DNA from: Virgisporangium aliadipatigenens
GTDB taxonomy: Bacteria > Actinomycetota > Actinomycetes > Mycobacteriales > Micromonosporaceae
Length of the DNA stretch: 64,000 nucleotides
NCBI RefSeq assembly: GCF_016863615.1
Contig: NZ_BOPF01000036.1
Coordinates: 1-64,000, forward strand
Reading direction: 5' to 3'
In this document: positions 25,222 to 33,960 of the stretch, one piece after another
Layout: each line of letters begins with the position of its first letter
Numbering within the stretch: position 1 is the stretch's first letter
Position numbers and translations under genes: made by a program
Notes under the pieces: model-generated
The model's input: the letters and a program-made list of their open reading frames with translations, nothing else
Told to the model about the DNA's origin: nothing
Databases searched by the model: none

Positions 25222-26945
25222 CGGACCTTCAGTTCGCTTCCCTGGGCGGCCCCGACGCGGCCGACGTGATCCGCACGGCTTACGCGCGGGACGCGCCGCA
25301 CGTGTGGACCCACCGGCGGCCGCTCGACGACGTGCTGCGCGACCTGGAGTCCGCGCCGAACGGACCGCTGTACGGGATCCCGTTCTCCGTCAAGGACAAC
25401 ATCGACGTCGCGGGGCTGCCGACCACGGCCGCCTGCCCGGACTTCGCGTACGTCCCGGCCGTCTCGGCACCGGTCGTCGACCGGCTGCTGGCGGCCGGCG
25501 CGATCCTGGTCGGCAAGAACAACCTGGACCAGTTCGCGACCGGGCTCACCGGCACCCGTTCGCCGTACGGGGCGTGTGCCACTCCCTTCGACGCGCGCTA
25601 CATCTCCGGCGGGTCCAGCAGCGGTTCGGCCGTCGCCGTGGCGGCCGGACTGGTCGGTTTCAGCATCGGCACCGACACCGCCGGTTCGGGGCGGGTGCCG
25701 GCCGCGCTGTGCAACGTCGTGGGCCTCAAGCCGAGCCGCGGGCTGGTCAGTACGCGCGGCATCGTGCCGGCCTGCCCGTCGCTCGACTGTCCGAGCGTCT
25801 TCGCGCTGAATGTCGGTGACGCCGCCGCCGTGCTCGCCGTGATCGAGGGACAGGATCCGGGCGACCCGTGGTCCGTCGCCCGTCCACCGTCCACTGTGGA
25901 GGATGTTTCGCTGTCGAACGTGCGTCTCGGGGTGCCGCGCGAACGGGAGTTCGGCGGCGACCGGGAGCACGCGGCGGCCTACGCGGGCGCACTCGCACGC
26001 CTCTCCGGCCTCGGCGCGACGCTGGTGCCGATCGACCTTGAGCCGTTCCTGGCGGCCGGGCGGCTGCTGTACGGGCCCTGGGTCGCCGAACGCTGGACCG
26101 GCCTCGGCGACTTCGTCACCGCACACCCCGGCAGCGTGCACCCGGTGACCCGCCAGGTGCTGAGCGCGGCGCGGAACTACTCGGCGGCGGAGGCGTTCGG
26201 GGCGATGCACCGCCTGCGCGAACTGCGCGCCCGCACCGAACCCGTCTGGGCCGACATCGACGCGCTGGCCCTGCCGACGGTGCCCACGACGTACACCATC
26301 GCCGAGGTGCACGCGAACCCCGTGCGCAGCAACGCCTTCCTCGGCTACTACACCCACTTCGCCAACCTGCTCGACCTCGCGGCGCTCGCCGTGCCCGCGG
26401 CGTTCACCCCGAACGGCCTCCCGGTCGGCCTGTCGTTCCTGGCCCCCGCCGGCCGGGACGGCTTCCTCGCCGGCATCGGCGCGGTGTTCCACGCGGCGAC
26501 CGGCCTCACGACGGGTGCCACCGGCCACGCGCTCGCTCCCGCGGCGCCGCCGGCCGCCGGGAACGACGGCGCCGTGCTCGCCGTCGTCGGGGCACACCGG
26601 CGCGGTCAACCCCTGCACCACCAACTCCTGGCACGCGGCGCCGTCCTGATCGGAATCGACCGGACGGCGCCGTGCTATCGCATGTTCCAGATGGGAGACC
26701 GCCCGGGGCTCGTGCGGGTGAGTGACGGGGGAGCCGGGGTGGAGGTGGAACTGTACCGCGTCGCGGCGGCCGACCTCGGCGAACTCCTCGTGCGGATCCC
26801 GGCGCCGCTCGGGCTCGGCAGCGTGACCCTGGCGGACGGCCGCACGGTGGTGGGTTTCCTCGCCGAGTCCTACGCGGTGGCCGGGCGGCCGGACATCACC
26901 GGATACGGCAGCTGGCCGGCATATTTGAGTGCCGCGGTGCCCTGA
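25218..26945 (+). CDS. atzF: Allophanate hydrolase (AtzF type)
   Basis: A 575-aa amidase-signature enzyme with K59 (FSVKDNI), the GGSSSGS loop at ~131-137 and nucleophile S157 (GTDTAGSGR). The C-terminal ~130 residues (from about 445; GAVLIGIDRTAPCYRMFQMG) match the second domain of AtzF, which separates true allophanate hydrolases from simple amidases. The reaction ends as allophanate to 2 NH3 plus 2 CO2. No urea carboxylase is visible, so allophanate probably comes from biuret hydrolysis by the upstream cysteine hydrolases. Last gene of the operon. Confidence 0.88.
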   Translation: MTDLQFASLGGPDAADVIRTAYARDAPHVWTHRRPLDDVLRDLESAPNGPLYGIPFSVKDNIDVAGLPTTAACPDFAYVPAVSAPVVDRLLAAGAILVGKNNLDQFATGLTGTRSPYGACATPFDARYISGGSSSGSAVAVAAGLVGFSIGTDTAGSGRVPAALCNVVGLKPSRGLVSTRGIVPACPSLDCPSVFALNVGDAAAVLAVIEGQDPGDPWSVARPPSTVEDVSLSNVRLGVPREREFGGDREHAAAYAGALARLSGLGATLVPIDLEPFLAAGRLLYGPWVAERWTGLGDFVTAHPGSVHPVTRQVLSAARNYSAAEAFGAMHRLRELRARTEPVWADIDALALPTVPTTYTIAEVHANPVRSNAFLGYYTHFANLLDLAALAVPAAFTPNGLPVGLSFLAPAGRDGFLAGIGAVFHAATGLTTGATGHALAPAAPPAAGNDGAVLAVVGAHRRGQPLHHQLLARGAVLIGIDRTAPCYRMFQMGDRPGLVRVSDGGAGVEVELYRVAAADLGELLVRIPAPLGLGSVTLADGRTVVGFLAESYAVAGRPDITGYGSWPAYLSAAVP

Positions 26946-27073
26946 TCACGCTCCTGAAGATTCACGCGGCTGAGTTGAGGTGATCGAATTCTCCCTGCCG
27001 CCAACGTCGGCAGCGAATCCCTTACTCTCTACGGGCGCCTCTTCCCGACCCCTCCGATCCAGGACTGTGCCCG

Positions 27074-28714
27074 ATGTCGCCATCGACCCTGGCCACCACG
27101 ACCGAGCGAGCCGAAACACCGGCACCGCCGACGTCCCGAGTCTTGCCGGACTATGTGCCGATCTCCCTGCTCTCGCTACTCTTCGTGCTCGTCGGGCTAT
27201 ACGTAGTCACGCAGGCCGATCGATACGGCCGCACCTGGGACGAGGGTGTGCAGGATCAGTACGGCACCGCGACGTACCTCTGGTACCGCACCGCCGGAAA
27301 CGACACCAGCTTCCTGAATTTCGACCCGTCGATGCACATGCCGGAACACGGGCCGTTCTTCGAATTCATCGTGGCCGGGGCGCAGTTCGCGTTCGATGGT
27401 GATCATTGGCACATTCGCGCGCTGGTCTGCGGGATTGCCGGCGCGATCGGGATCGTCGCGATGGCGCTGTGCGGATACGAACTCGGCGGTTGGTGGGGTG
27501 CGTTTCTCGCGGCCTCCGGACTCGCCCTCTTCCCGCGCTACACCGGCGCGATCTTCAACAACTCCAAGGACGTCCCGCTGGCCGTCTTCATGATCCTCGT
27601 CGCCTGGCTGACGCTGCGGTTGGTGCGCCGCTGGTCGACCGGCCGCCGGTGGGCGATCGACGCCGGGCTGCTCGGGGTCCTGCTCGGGATGGCCATCTCG
27701 GTACGGATCAACGCGCTGATCTGGGTCGGCGTCCTCGGCCTCGTCGCGCTGGCCTGGTGGGCGCGCAACGGACGGGCGGCGTTTCGGGGCGGCACCTGGT
27801 GGCCGGCCCTGCGCAAGCAACTGATCGCGGGCGGGCTGATCGGCGCCGTCACGTACGCCACCATCCTCGCGTGCTGGCCGTACATCGCGCTCAACCCGGT
27901 CACCGGCCTGCCGCACGTGATCGCCAACATGTCGGCCTATCCGTGGGACTCGACCATCCTCTACAACGGCGAGGTCGTGCGCGCGCAGAGCGCGCCGGGC
28001 GGGTACGTGCCGCGCTGGCTGCTCGTCGGTTCGCCGCTGCCGACCGTGCTGCTCGGCGTCGCCGGGATCAGCCTGCTCGCGCTCGACCTGATCCGCGGCC
28101 GGGTGCGCGACCTTCGGGTGCTGATCGGGGCGGCGCTGTTCTTCGTGCCGCTGGCCATGCTCCTGGTGATGCGGCCGGTGCTGTACAACGGGCCGCGGCA
28201 TTTCCTGTTCATCGTTCCCGGGCTGATCCTGCTCGGCGTGTACGCCGTCCAGCGGGTCGCCGCGCTGCTCGCCGCCCGCCGGGCACCGGCCCGGTCGGCG
28301 CTCGCGGGGGCGCTCGTTCTCGCGCTCGTCGGCGGGTACGCGCACTCCGCCGTCGCCTCCGCGCGGCTGTTCCCGTACGAGTACATGTTCTTCAGCCCGG
28401 TCGTCGGCGGGTACTCCGGCGCGCGGGGCAAGTGGGAGGGCGACTACTGGTCCGCCTGCCACACGGCCGCCGTCGAGTGGCTGCTGCGCAACCGGTCGCG
28501 CTATCCGGCGGCCTCCTCCCCGCCCACCATCGGCGGGGTCGCGGGCGACGGTGCCAATGTGCCGCCGGGCTGGAAGCCGACGTTCGCGGCCGCCGGGGAC
28601 TACTTCGTCAGCAGCGACTTCTGGCCGATGCCGCCCGACTTCGAGGTGATCCACACCGTCCGGGTCGACGGTCAGGCGCTCTGCAGCATCGGCCGGGCGC
28701 CCGCCCGCGCCTGA
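27074..28714 (+). CDS. GT39-like polytopic membrane glycosyltransferase
   Basis: A 546-aa integral membrane protein of the GT-C type. An N-terminal helix is followed by a loop with the acidic motif TWDEG, as in protein O-mannosyltransferases and ArnT-like enzymes, then about ten hydrophobic segments and a C-terminal soluble domain (from ~430) rich in aromatic residues. Such enzymes move a sugar from a polyprenyl-phosphate donor to a protein or lipid outside the membrane. Donor and acceptor are unknown. The preceding ~130-bp gap has no other gene. Confidence 0.78.
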   Translation: MSPSTLATTTERAETPAPPTSRVLPDYVPISLLSLLFVLVGLYVVTQADRYGRTWDEGVQDQYGTATYLWYRTAGNDTSFLNFDPSMHMPEHGPFFEFIVAGAQFAFDGDHWHIRALVCGIAGAIGIVAMALCGYELGGWWGAFLAASGLALFPRYTGAIFNNSKDVPLAVFMILVAWLTLRLVRRWSTGRRWAIDAGLLGVLLGMAISVRINALIWVGVLGLVALAWWARNGRAAFRGGTWWPALRKQLIAGGLIGAVTYATILACWPYIALNPVTGLPHVIANMSAYPWDSTILYNGEVVRAQSAPGGYVPRWLLVGSPLPTVLLGVAGISLLALDLIRGRVRDLRVLIGAALFFVPLAMLLVMRPVLYNGPRHFLFIVPGLILLGVYAVQRVAALLAARRAPARSALAGALVLALVGGYAHSAVASARLFPYEYMFFSPVVGGYSGARGKWEGDYWSACHTAAVEWLLRNRSRYPAASSPPTIGGVAGDGANVPPGWKPTFAAAGDYFVSSDFWPMPPDFEVIHTVRVDGQALCSIGRAPARA

Positions 28715-28724
28715 CGACCGGAGG

Positions 28725-29054
28725 TCACACGTGCATGCTCGGCCGGCGGCCGAGGGCGACGATGTCGCTGATCACGCCGTCGGCGAGCCCGCGCACCACG
28801 TCGGCGAGGTCGGGCCGCAGCACCAGCAGTTCACTGAACCGCTGGCGCCACAGCCCGGCCTCGATGGCGTCGGCGTCCGGCCGGTGCGGGCGGACGATCC
28901 GGTTGCGCGTCACCATGTACGCGTCCCAGTACTCGTCCGGCAGCGCGCCGGCGAGGCGCGCGGCCGCCGGCGCGAACGACTCCGCGTCCTGCGCCGCGTA
29001 GATCAATGCGCGGGCCCCGTCCCATGCCACCCGGGGAAGGTGCACGTGTGCCAC
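28725..29054 (-). CDS. Small protein, unknown function
   Basis: A 109-aa protein beginning MAHVHLPRVAWDGARALIY. It has no signal peptide and no recognised domain. The composition is helix-prone, with conserved-looking WDAY and FSELLVLRPDLADVV stretches. It ends 10 bp after the stop of the convergent GT39-like gene and starts 27 bp downstream of the rhodanese gene, so it may be the third gene of the cysteine dioxygenase operon. Confidence 0.55.
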   Translation of the reverse strand: MAHVHLPRVAWDGARALIYAAQDAESFAPAAARLAGALPDEYWDAYMVTRNRIVRPHRPDADAIEAGLWRQRFSELLVLRPDLADVVRGLADGVISDIVALGRRPSMHV

Positions 29055-29081
29055 GCGTCACATTGTGCACCCGCTGTGCTT

Positions 29082-29489
29082 CTAGGTCACGTCCTCGGTC
29101 GGCAGGCCCGCGGCTTTCCAGGCGACGAAGCCGCCGGCGAGATCCGTCGCCCGCCACAGCCCCAGGTCCTGCAGCGCGGCGGCCGCGAGCGACGACGTGT
29201 AGCCCTCCGAGCAGAACACCACGACCGGCAGGTCGTACCGGTCGGCGACCTCCAGCCGGGCGTCGCTGCGCGGGTCGAACCGCCACTCCAGGACGTTGCG
29301 CTCGATGGTCAGCGCGCCGGGGATGCCACCCTCCCGCTGACGCTGGGCGTGCGGCCGGATGTCGACCAGCACCGCGCCGTCCCGCGCCGCCGCGTTGGCC
29401 TGCTGCGGGTCGAGGCGGTGCAGCCGGCACCGCGCCGCCGCGAGGATCTCGTCGATGCCGCGGGAGCCGGGTGGTGCGACGGCTGTCAT
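29082..29489 (-). CDS. Single-domain rhodanese-like sulfurtransferase
   Basis: A 135-aa rhodanese-fold protein. The active-site Cys93 is followed by the loop CSEGYTSS, and the upstream motif is LVDIRPHAQR. It would transfer or carry sulfane sulfur in the cytosol. The 10-bp gap after the cysteine dioxygenase gene indicates one operon for cysteine-derived sulfur. The acceptor is unknown; a thiosulfate:cyanide activity cannot be inferred from sequence. Confidence 0.85.
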   Translation of the reverse strand: MTAVAPPGSRGIDEILAAARCRLHRLDPQQANAAARDGAVLVDIRPHAQRQREGGIPGALTIERNVLEWRFDPRSDARLEVADRYDLPVVVFCSEGYTSSLAAAALQDLGLWRATDLAGGFVAWKAAGLPTEDVT

Positions 29490-29499
29490 CGTTCCTCCT

Positions 29500-29931
29500 C
29501 TACCAGTCGGCGCCGGCCCGTTCGACCGAACGAACCCGCAGGTCCCCGCCGATCATGTCGTAGCGGGTCATCATGGTAAGCGCCGGTGCGTAGACGTGAA
29601 GGCTGACCGCGGGCGCCGCGCCGTCGTTGATCACCCGATGGATGTGCCGTGCGCCGAACTGCCGTCCCATGTCGGCGGTCAGCCGGCGGGAGCCGTTCGG
29701 CGTGTCCTCGCGGAGCCGTCCGGAGACGACGAGGAAGGCCCCGGCCGACCCGCCGTGGTCGTGCCACTCCGTGTCGTGGCCGGGCTGCCAGGTGAGGAGC
29801 CACGCCTCGTGGTCGGGGCCGGCGGAGAGCCGCGCGTACCAGCGTTCTTCCGTGTCGAACCGGGGCTGGACGGGCCAGCGGCCGGGGTGTGCGGCGAGTC
29901 TACGGGCGTGTTCGAGCAGGTCGGCAGTCAT
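29500..29931 (-). CDS. Cysteine dioxygenase, cupin type
   Basis: A 143-aa cupin. Iron ligands are H57 and H59 (EWHDHGGSAG) and H98 (ARHIHRV), and the fold and length fit bacterial thiol dioxygenases of the CDO1 family. Expected reaction: L-cysteine plus O2 to cysteine sulfinate. The ATG at MTADLLEHARR follows GAGAGGA and was chosen over an upstream in-frame ATG. It is divergent from a flavoprotein across a gap with a symmetric motif. The exact thiol (cysteine versus 3-mercaptopropionate) is undecided, because the substrate-selecting residues are not certain by eye. Confidence 0.83.
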   Translation of the reverse strand: MTADLLEHARRLAAHPGRWPVQPRFDTEERWYARLSAGPDHEAWLLTWQPGHDTEWHDHGGSAGAFLVVSGRLREDTPNGSRRLTADMGRQFGARHIHRVINDGAAPAVSLHVYAPALTMMTRYDMIGGDLRVRSVERAGADW

Positions 29932-30098
29932 GGTGGGAGTCCTCTCGGGTCGTCTGTCGGCTGGCTGGGTCACGTTCAGCGACGACAGAGCGCACTCGCG
30001 CACCGGACGAGGTCGACAGCCCGCCGCGAGGTGAGGGTCCACATCTTTGGTGCCAAGACTTCCCCGTTTCCTACCGCCCGTCGTTGGACGGGTCGATA

Positions 30099-30117
30099 AT
30101 ACCTACTAGAACGGTAT
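30099..30117. promoter_or_regulatory. Symmetric motif between sulfur genes
   Basis: ATACC and GGTAT half-sites separated by nine bases (TACTAGAAC), 17 bp upstream of the flavoprotein start and in an AT-rich stretch of the divergent promoter. The position suits joint control of the cysteine dioxygenase operon and the flavoprotein, possibly by an Rrf2- or CymR-like sulfur regulator. Regulator identity is inference only. Confidence 0.45.
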
Positions 30118-30133
30118 CTTAGATGGGGAAGAT

Positions 30134-31393
30134 ATGGGAAAGAAGTCGGTCCTGGTCGTCGGCGGCGGCTGTAGCGGCACACTCGCCGCGATTCACCTTT
30201 TGCGCACGACCTCCCACCGGGTGACCCTGGTCGAGGCCGGCGAACGTCCCGGGCGCGGCATCGCCTACGGCACCACCAACCCCGCGCACCTCCTCAACTC
30301 CCGCGCCGCCGCCATGAGCGTCGCCTCGGACGACCCGCAGGACTTCGTGAACTGGTGCGCCCGCAGGGACCCCACGATGCGCGCGCACTCGTTCGCGCCG
30401 CGGCACTGGTACGGCACCTACCTCCAGGAACGGCTCTCCGACGCCGCCGAGCGTGCCCCCGGCCGGCTCGACGTGCACCGCGGTCGGGTGCGAACGCTCC
30501 GCGTCGGACGTTCCATCAGAAGTGGCGAGTGGACCGCGGACCGGGTGGTGCTCGCGACCGGACACCCCGCGCCCGGGACGCCCGACTGGGCGACCGGCGT
30601 CGACGGCCCGCGCTACGTCGCCGACCCGTGGGACGCCGCCGCCCTCGAACGCCTCCCGCTCGACGGCCCCGTCCTCCTCGTCGGCACCGGCCTGACCGCC
30701 GTCGACGTCATGCTCACCCTCGCCGCCCGCGGCGCCTCCCTCATCGCGGTCTCCCGGCACGGCCTCCTCCCGTTGGCGCACACCGCATCCCCCGGTGTCG
30801 CCGCCGTGCCGGCCCTGGAGGACTGCGGCTCCCTCGCGGCCCTCATCCGCAACGTCCGCCGCGCGGCCGAGGGCGACTGGCGCTCCACAGTGGACGCTCT
30901 GCGCCCCGAGGTGAACGCCATCTGGCACCGCCTCGACCCGACCTGCCGCGAACGCTTCCTGCGCCACGTCGCCCGCCACTGGGAGGTCCACCGCCACCGC
31001 ATGGCCCCGGCGGTCGCCGCCCGCGTCTCCTCCTTGCTCGCCTCCGGCGCCCTGACCGTCCGGCGCGGCCGCATCCGCTCCGTGCGCCCGGTGCCCGACG
31101 GCTTCGACGTCGACGGCTCCCTACGCGTCGGCGCCATCGTCAACTGCACCGGCCCCGGAACGGCCGTCCGCCACCCGCTGCTGGCCTCGTTGGTCGCCAC
31201 GGGCGCGGCGGTCGGCGAACCGCTCGGCCTCGGGGTCTCCTGCGACCCGGCCGGCCGGGTCAACCGCCCCGACGGCACCCCGTGGGAGAACGTCCACCTC
31301 ATCGGCCCGGCGAGGCGGGGCACGGAGTGGGAGACGACGGCGGTCCCGGAGATCCGCACCCAGGCCGAGGAGTTGGCGGGCTCGCTGGCGTAG
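30134..31393 (+). CDS. FAD/NAD(P)-binding flavoprotein (YdhS/HI0933-like domain)
   Basis: A 419-aa Rossmann-fold flavoprotein. The N-terminal dinucleotide-binding motif is VLVVGGGCSGTLAAIHLL, followed by AYGTTNPAHLLNSRA, typical of the FAD-NAD(P)-binding family of unknown substrate. A second nucleotide-binding turn (VLLVGTGLTAVD) lies near residue 182. It is divergent from the cysteine dioxygenase/rhodanese operon, and similar pairings suggest a role in sulfur or thiol oxidation. No substrate can be named. ATG preceded by GGGGAAG. Confidence 0.8.
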   Translation: MGKKSVLVVGGGCSGTLAAIHLLRTTSHRVTLVEAGERPGRGIAYGTTNPAHLLNSRAAAMSVASDDPQDFVNWCARRDPTMRAHSFAPRHWYGTYLQERLSDAAERAPGRLDVHRGRVRTLRVGRSIRSGEWTADRVVLATGHPAPGTPDWATGVDGPRYVADPWDAAALERLPLDGPVLLVGTGLTAVDVMLTLAARGASLIAVSRHGLLPLAHTASPGVAAVPALEDCGSLAALIRNVRRAAEGDWRSTVDALRPEVNAIWHRLDPTCRERFLRHVARHWEVHRHRMAPAVAARVSSLLASGALTVRRGRIRSVRPVPDGFDVDGSLRVGAIVNCTGPGTAVRHPLLASLVATGAAVGEPLGLGVSCDPAGRVNRPDGTPWENVHLIGPARRGTEWETTAVPEIRTQAEELAGSLA

Positions 31394-31438
31394 CCCTTCC
31401 CCCTGGGCGGCCCGGGCTTCGCCCCTCCGGCGGGCCGT

Positions 31439-31493
31439 GAGTGGTACACCAGCCACGTTATTCGTGGCGCATTACGTGGCTGGTGTACCACTC
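31439..31493. repeat. Long perfect inverted repeat
   Basis: Two perfectly complementary 20-nt arms (left arm begins GAGTGGTACACCAG, right arm ends TGTACCACTC) flank a 15-nt loop. The stem would be very stable as RNA or a DNA cruciform. No T-run follows, so it is not a canonical terminator, though it could end the flavoprotein transcript. It is the largest perfect hairpin I noticed and does not match the 69-bp palindromes elsewhere. Confidence 0.75.
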
Positions 31494-31562
31494 GGCCATC
31501 GATGCCCCAGGATGATCTTGCCGGCCGGAGGAATGCGCGGGGCGCTGGGCTACAGTGAGGCG

Positions 31563-31960
<398 letters not shown>

Positions 31961-32503
31961 GTCCTCCTGATCACGGGTTTGTAATGGCTGCTGAGCTGGT
32001 GTTATTGATAATCGCCTCTTGGTGAGAATGGTCAACATTGGTTCGCCTCGGACGGCCTGGGCACGGCCTGACGGCCTGGAGACGGCCTGATCTTGAGGCG
32101 TTCCGGTCTCTTGCGAGCGCCTCGATAGACGCCGGCTTCTGCGGTGGCTGGCCGGGGTCAAGGGCGGCCCTCGGCGTGCCGGCGCGCAGCGCCCCTGACG
32201 TCGGGCGGGCGGCGTAGAGGATTCGGCTTCGGGGGACGGCTGTTCTTGTGGGCTTCGGTGGCTAATCCCGGATACGAACCGCCGGCGCGCCCGGCCGATG
32301 CCGGCGCTTGCGCCGCCAGCAGGCCGGAGCGGCGCCGGCTTTCCGTTCCTGGGCCACTATTGGTGTGCGGCGGGTGATCGCGTTACACGAGGGCAAGCCG
32401 CAAAGCGGTGCGGCAGCCGATCGCCCCGCGCTCGACGGACGCGGCCGAAGCTCGCGATCGTCACGGCCTCGCTGCTGGTTCGATGTCGGCGCCCGACGTC
32501 CGT
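31961..32503. other. Gene-poor stretch after rnpB
   Basis: No convincing coding sequence. It contains an AT-rich segment (TTATTGATAATCGCC), four ACGGCCTG repeats near 32052-32092, and GC-rich hairpin-prone sequence around 32290-32340. It lies inside the region bounded by the duplicated rnpB ends, so I read it as degraded element DNA. A T-loop-like GGTTCGTATCC on the minus strand at about 32270 did not fold into a tRNA. Confidence 0.5.
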
Positions 32504-32884
32504 ATGCTGCGCCCCGTGCGGCATCTGACCCGGGCGTTCGCGGTCGAGCAGTTCCTGGGCGAGGTCACGGTCCAGTGTGCCCGTGGTGTGCGGTGGGTGG
32601 CGGTCGATCCGTGGAGCGGCGGCTATCGGATGTCGCTGCACACCGTCGAGGATCCTGATGACGAACGGGTGCGGGACCTGTCCAGCCTGGTGTCGTTGGA
32701 CCCGGTTGACGAGGACTTCGTCGGCGATGGGCGCGAGCTGGGCCGAGTCGCCGAGGCTTAGGCTGCGATCGATTTCGCTGAGGGGCTCACCGAGGCGGTC
32801 GCGGGTCGGCGGGTCAACGCGACGGTTGCCGGCGACGAGTATGCCGACATGGTTCGCGTCCGGCGGTCTGCCGCGGCCGGCTGA
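32504..32884 (+). pseudogene. Nonsense-mutated paralogue of the 33961 gene
   Basis: Reads MLRPVRHLTRAFAVEQFLGE and aligns end to end with the intact gene 1.4 kb downstream, except for a missing eight-residue segment (GALRRGKA). A TAG at 32759-32761 replaces the aligned Glu codon (single change GAG to TAG); downstream sequence continues in frame to a stop at the same place as the paralogue. So a duplicated gene decayed here. The family function is unknown. Confidence 0.75.
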
Positions 32885-33053
32885 TGGGCGAGTTGCTGCG
32901 GCCCGCGTAGCGGGCCGCCTTGACTGGGAGGAGTGGCGGGCGGCGCACGAGCCAGCGGAGGCGGCGCTCCAGCGGTTCGTTGAGGCGGTTCGTTTGGAAC
33001 TGGCGCTGCCACCCTTGAGCGTCCGTCTTACAGTCTCTGACGTCTCGCCGTAG
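32885..33053 (+). pseudogene. Orphan C-terminal gene fragment
   Basis: An open stretch ending LRLELALPPLSVRL-like sequence (precisely, segments LDWEEWRAAHEP and ALQRFVEAVRLELALPP) with helical protein character and a stop codon, but no start or upstream half. It directly follows the nonsense-mutated paralogue. Probably the 3' end of another gene brought in or truncated by insertion. Confidence is limited because it is short. Confidence 0.35.
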
Positions 33054-33094
33054 GCCACGGAAGAGGTAATGCGGCGGCCTACACGGTCAGGCGC

Positions 33095-33161
33095 CACGAG
33101 AAACGCCAGCTCAGTGGTCCTATATAGCGGAATCGTGGCTACACGGTCGACTCGTCCGTCG
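33095..33161. repeat. att-like scar, copy B (diverged rnpB end plus arm)
   Basis: The right part TCGACTCGTCCGTC repeats the rnpB 3' end with small differences just before it. The left part (GAAACGCCAGCTCAG) is shared with copy C but not with rnpB. That is the expected structure of the far end of an element integrated at rnpB: rnpB-derived core plus an element-specific arm. Confidence 0.65.
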
Positions 33162-33240
33162 CCCCCCCCACGCGCGGCCCGATCTCGGGTCATCGGATGT
33201 GGGACGCTTGTGGGAGCATCCGCGTGGAGGTGAGCAGCCG

Positions 33241-33798
33241 ATGACCGCAGCCGTACTGGATCACGTGGGGCCGTGGACCGAGGAGGACTTCTTCGCGCTC
33301 GGTGAGACCTCCGACCGGATCGAACTCTTCGACGGGAGTCTGCTGGTGAGCCCGGCTCCGACCACGCGCCATCAGCACATCTCCCGCCGGTTGGCCAACA
33401 TCCTCGACGCCGCCGCCGATGAGGCTGACCTGTGGGTGTACGAGGCGGTCAACGTCCGTCTGACGACGGGTCGGGTGTTCATCCCGGACGTGGTGGTCAC
33501 CCATGCCGAGGACGTCACGACGGTCGAAGCCGCCGAGGTCGTCCTGGTCGGCGAGGTCGTATCGCCTGGCAACGCCGGCACCGACCGGTTGCTCAAGATG
33601 CAGGCGTACGCGGCCGCTCGGATCCCGTGGTACCTGCTGGTCGAGCCGGACCCGGCCGGCGCGGTCACGGTTCGTCTGCTCGGCCTGGACGGGGACCACT
33701 ACGTCGAGCAGGTTCTCGCCAAGGACGGCGAGACTCTGACCGCGAGCGAACCGTTCGCCATCGCGATCGAAGTAAGCGCGCTGACCCGTCGTCGGTAG
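33241..33798 (+). CDS. Uma2-family (DUF820) restriction-endonuclease-fold protein
   Basis: A 185-aa protein of the Uma2 family, predicted PD-(D/E)XK nuclease fold. The family motifs are clear: [20 protein letters not shown], the acidic FIPDVVV near residue 83, and [19 protein letters not shown] with [12 protein letters not shown] afterwards, where the E-x-K-like pair lies. GGAGGTGA precedes the ATG by 8 nt. It is the only intact gene between att-like scars B and C. The cellular role of Uma2 proteins is unknown; mobile-DNA or defence use is plausible. Confidence 0.85.
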   Translation: MTAAVLDHVGPWTEEDFFALGETSDRIELFDGSLLVSPAPTTRHQHISRRLANILDAAADEADLWVYEAVNVRLTTGRVFIPDVVVTHAEDVTTVEAAEVVLVGEVVSPGNAGTDRLLKMQAYAAARIPWYLLVEPDPAGAVTVRLLGLDGDHYVEQVLAKDGETLTASEPFAIAIEVSALTRRR

Positions 33799-33842
33799 CC
33801 GGAACGGCCGCACGGCTTGGCGACGGCCTGGACGGTCAATCA

Positions 33843-33910
33843 CCACAAGAAACGCCAGCTCAGCGGCCCTATACATGGCGGAACCCGGCGTACAGGTCGA
33901 CTCGTCCGTC
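33843..33910. repeat. att-like scar, copy C (exact rnpB end plus arm)
   Basis: Its last 30 nt are identical to the rnpB 3' end. The preceding 38 nt (CACAAGAAACGCCAGCTC and onward) match copy B closely but not rnpB. The intact paralogue of the 32504 pseudogene begins 50 bp further on. Confidence 0.75.
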
Positions 33911-33960
33911 CGCCACGATCGCCACTGCTCAGCCAGCGGGGTGCCCGTATGCTCCGCCCC

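Noticed and set aside
32255-32300. tRNA-like GGTTCGTATCC on the minus strand
   Set aside because: No acceptor, D or anticodon stems could be formed around the T-loop-like sequence.
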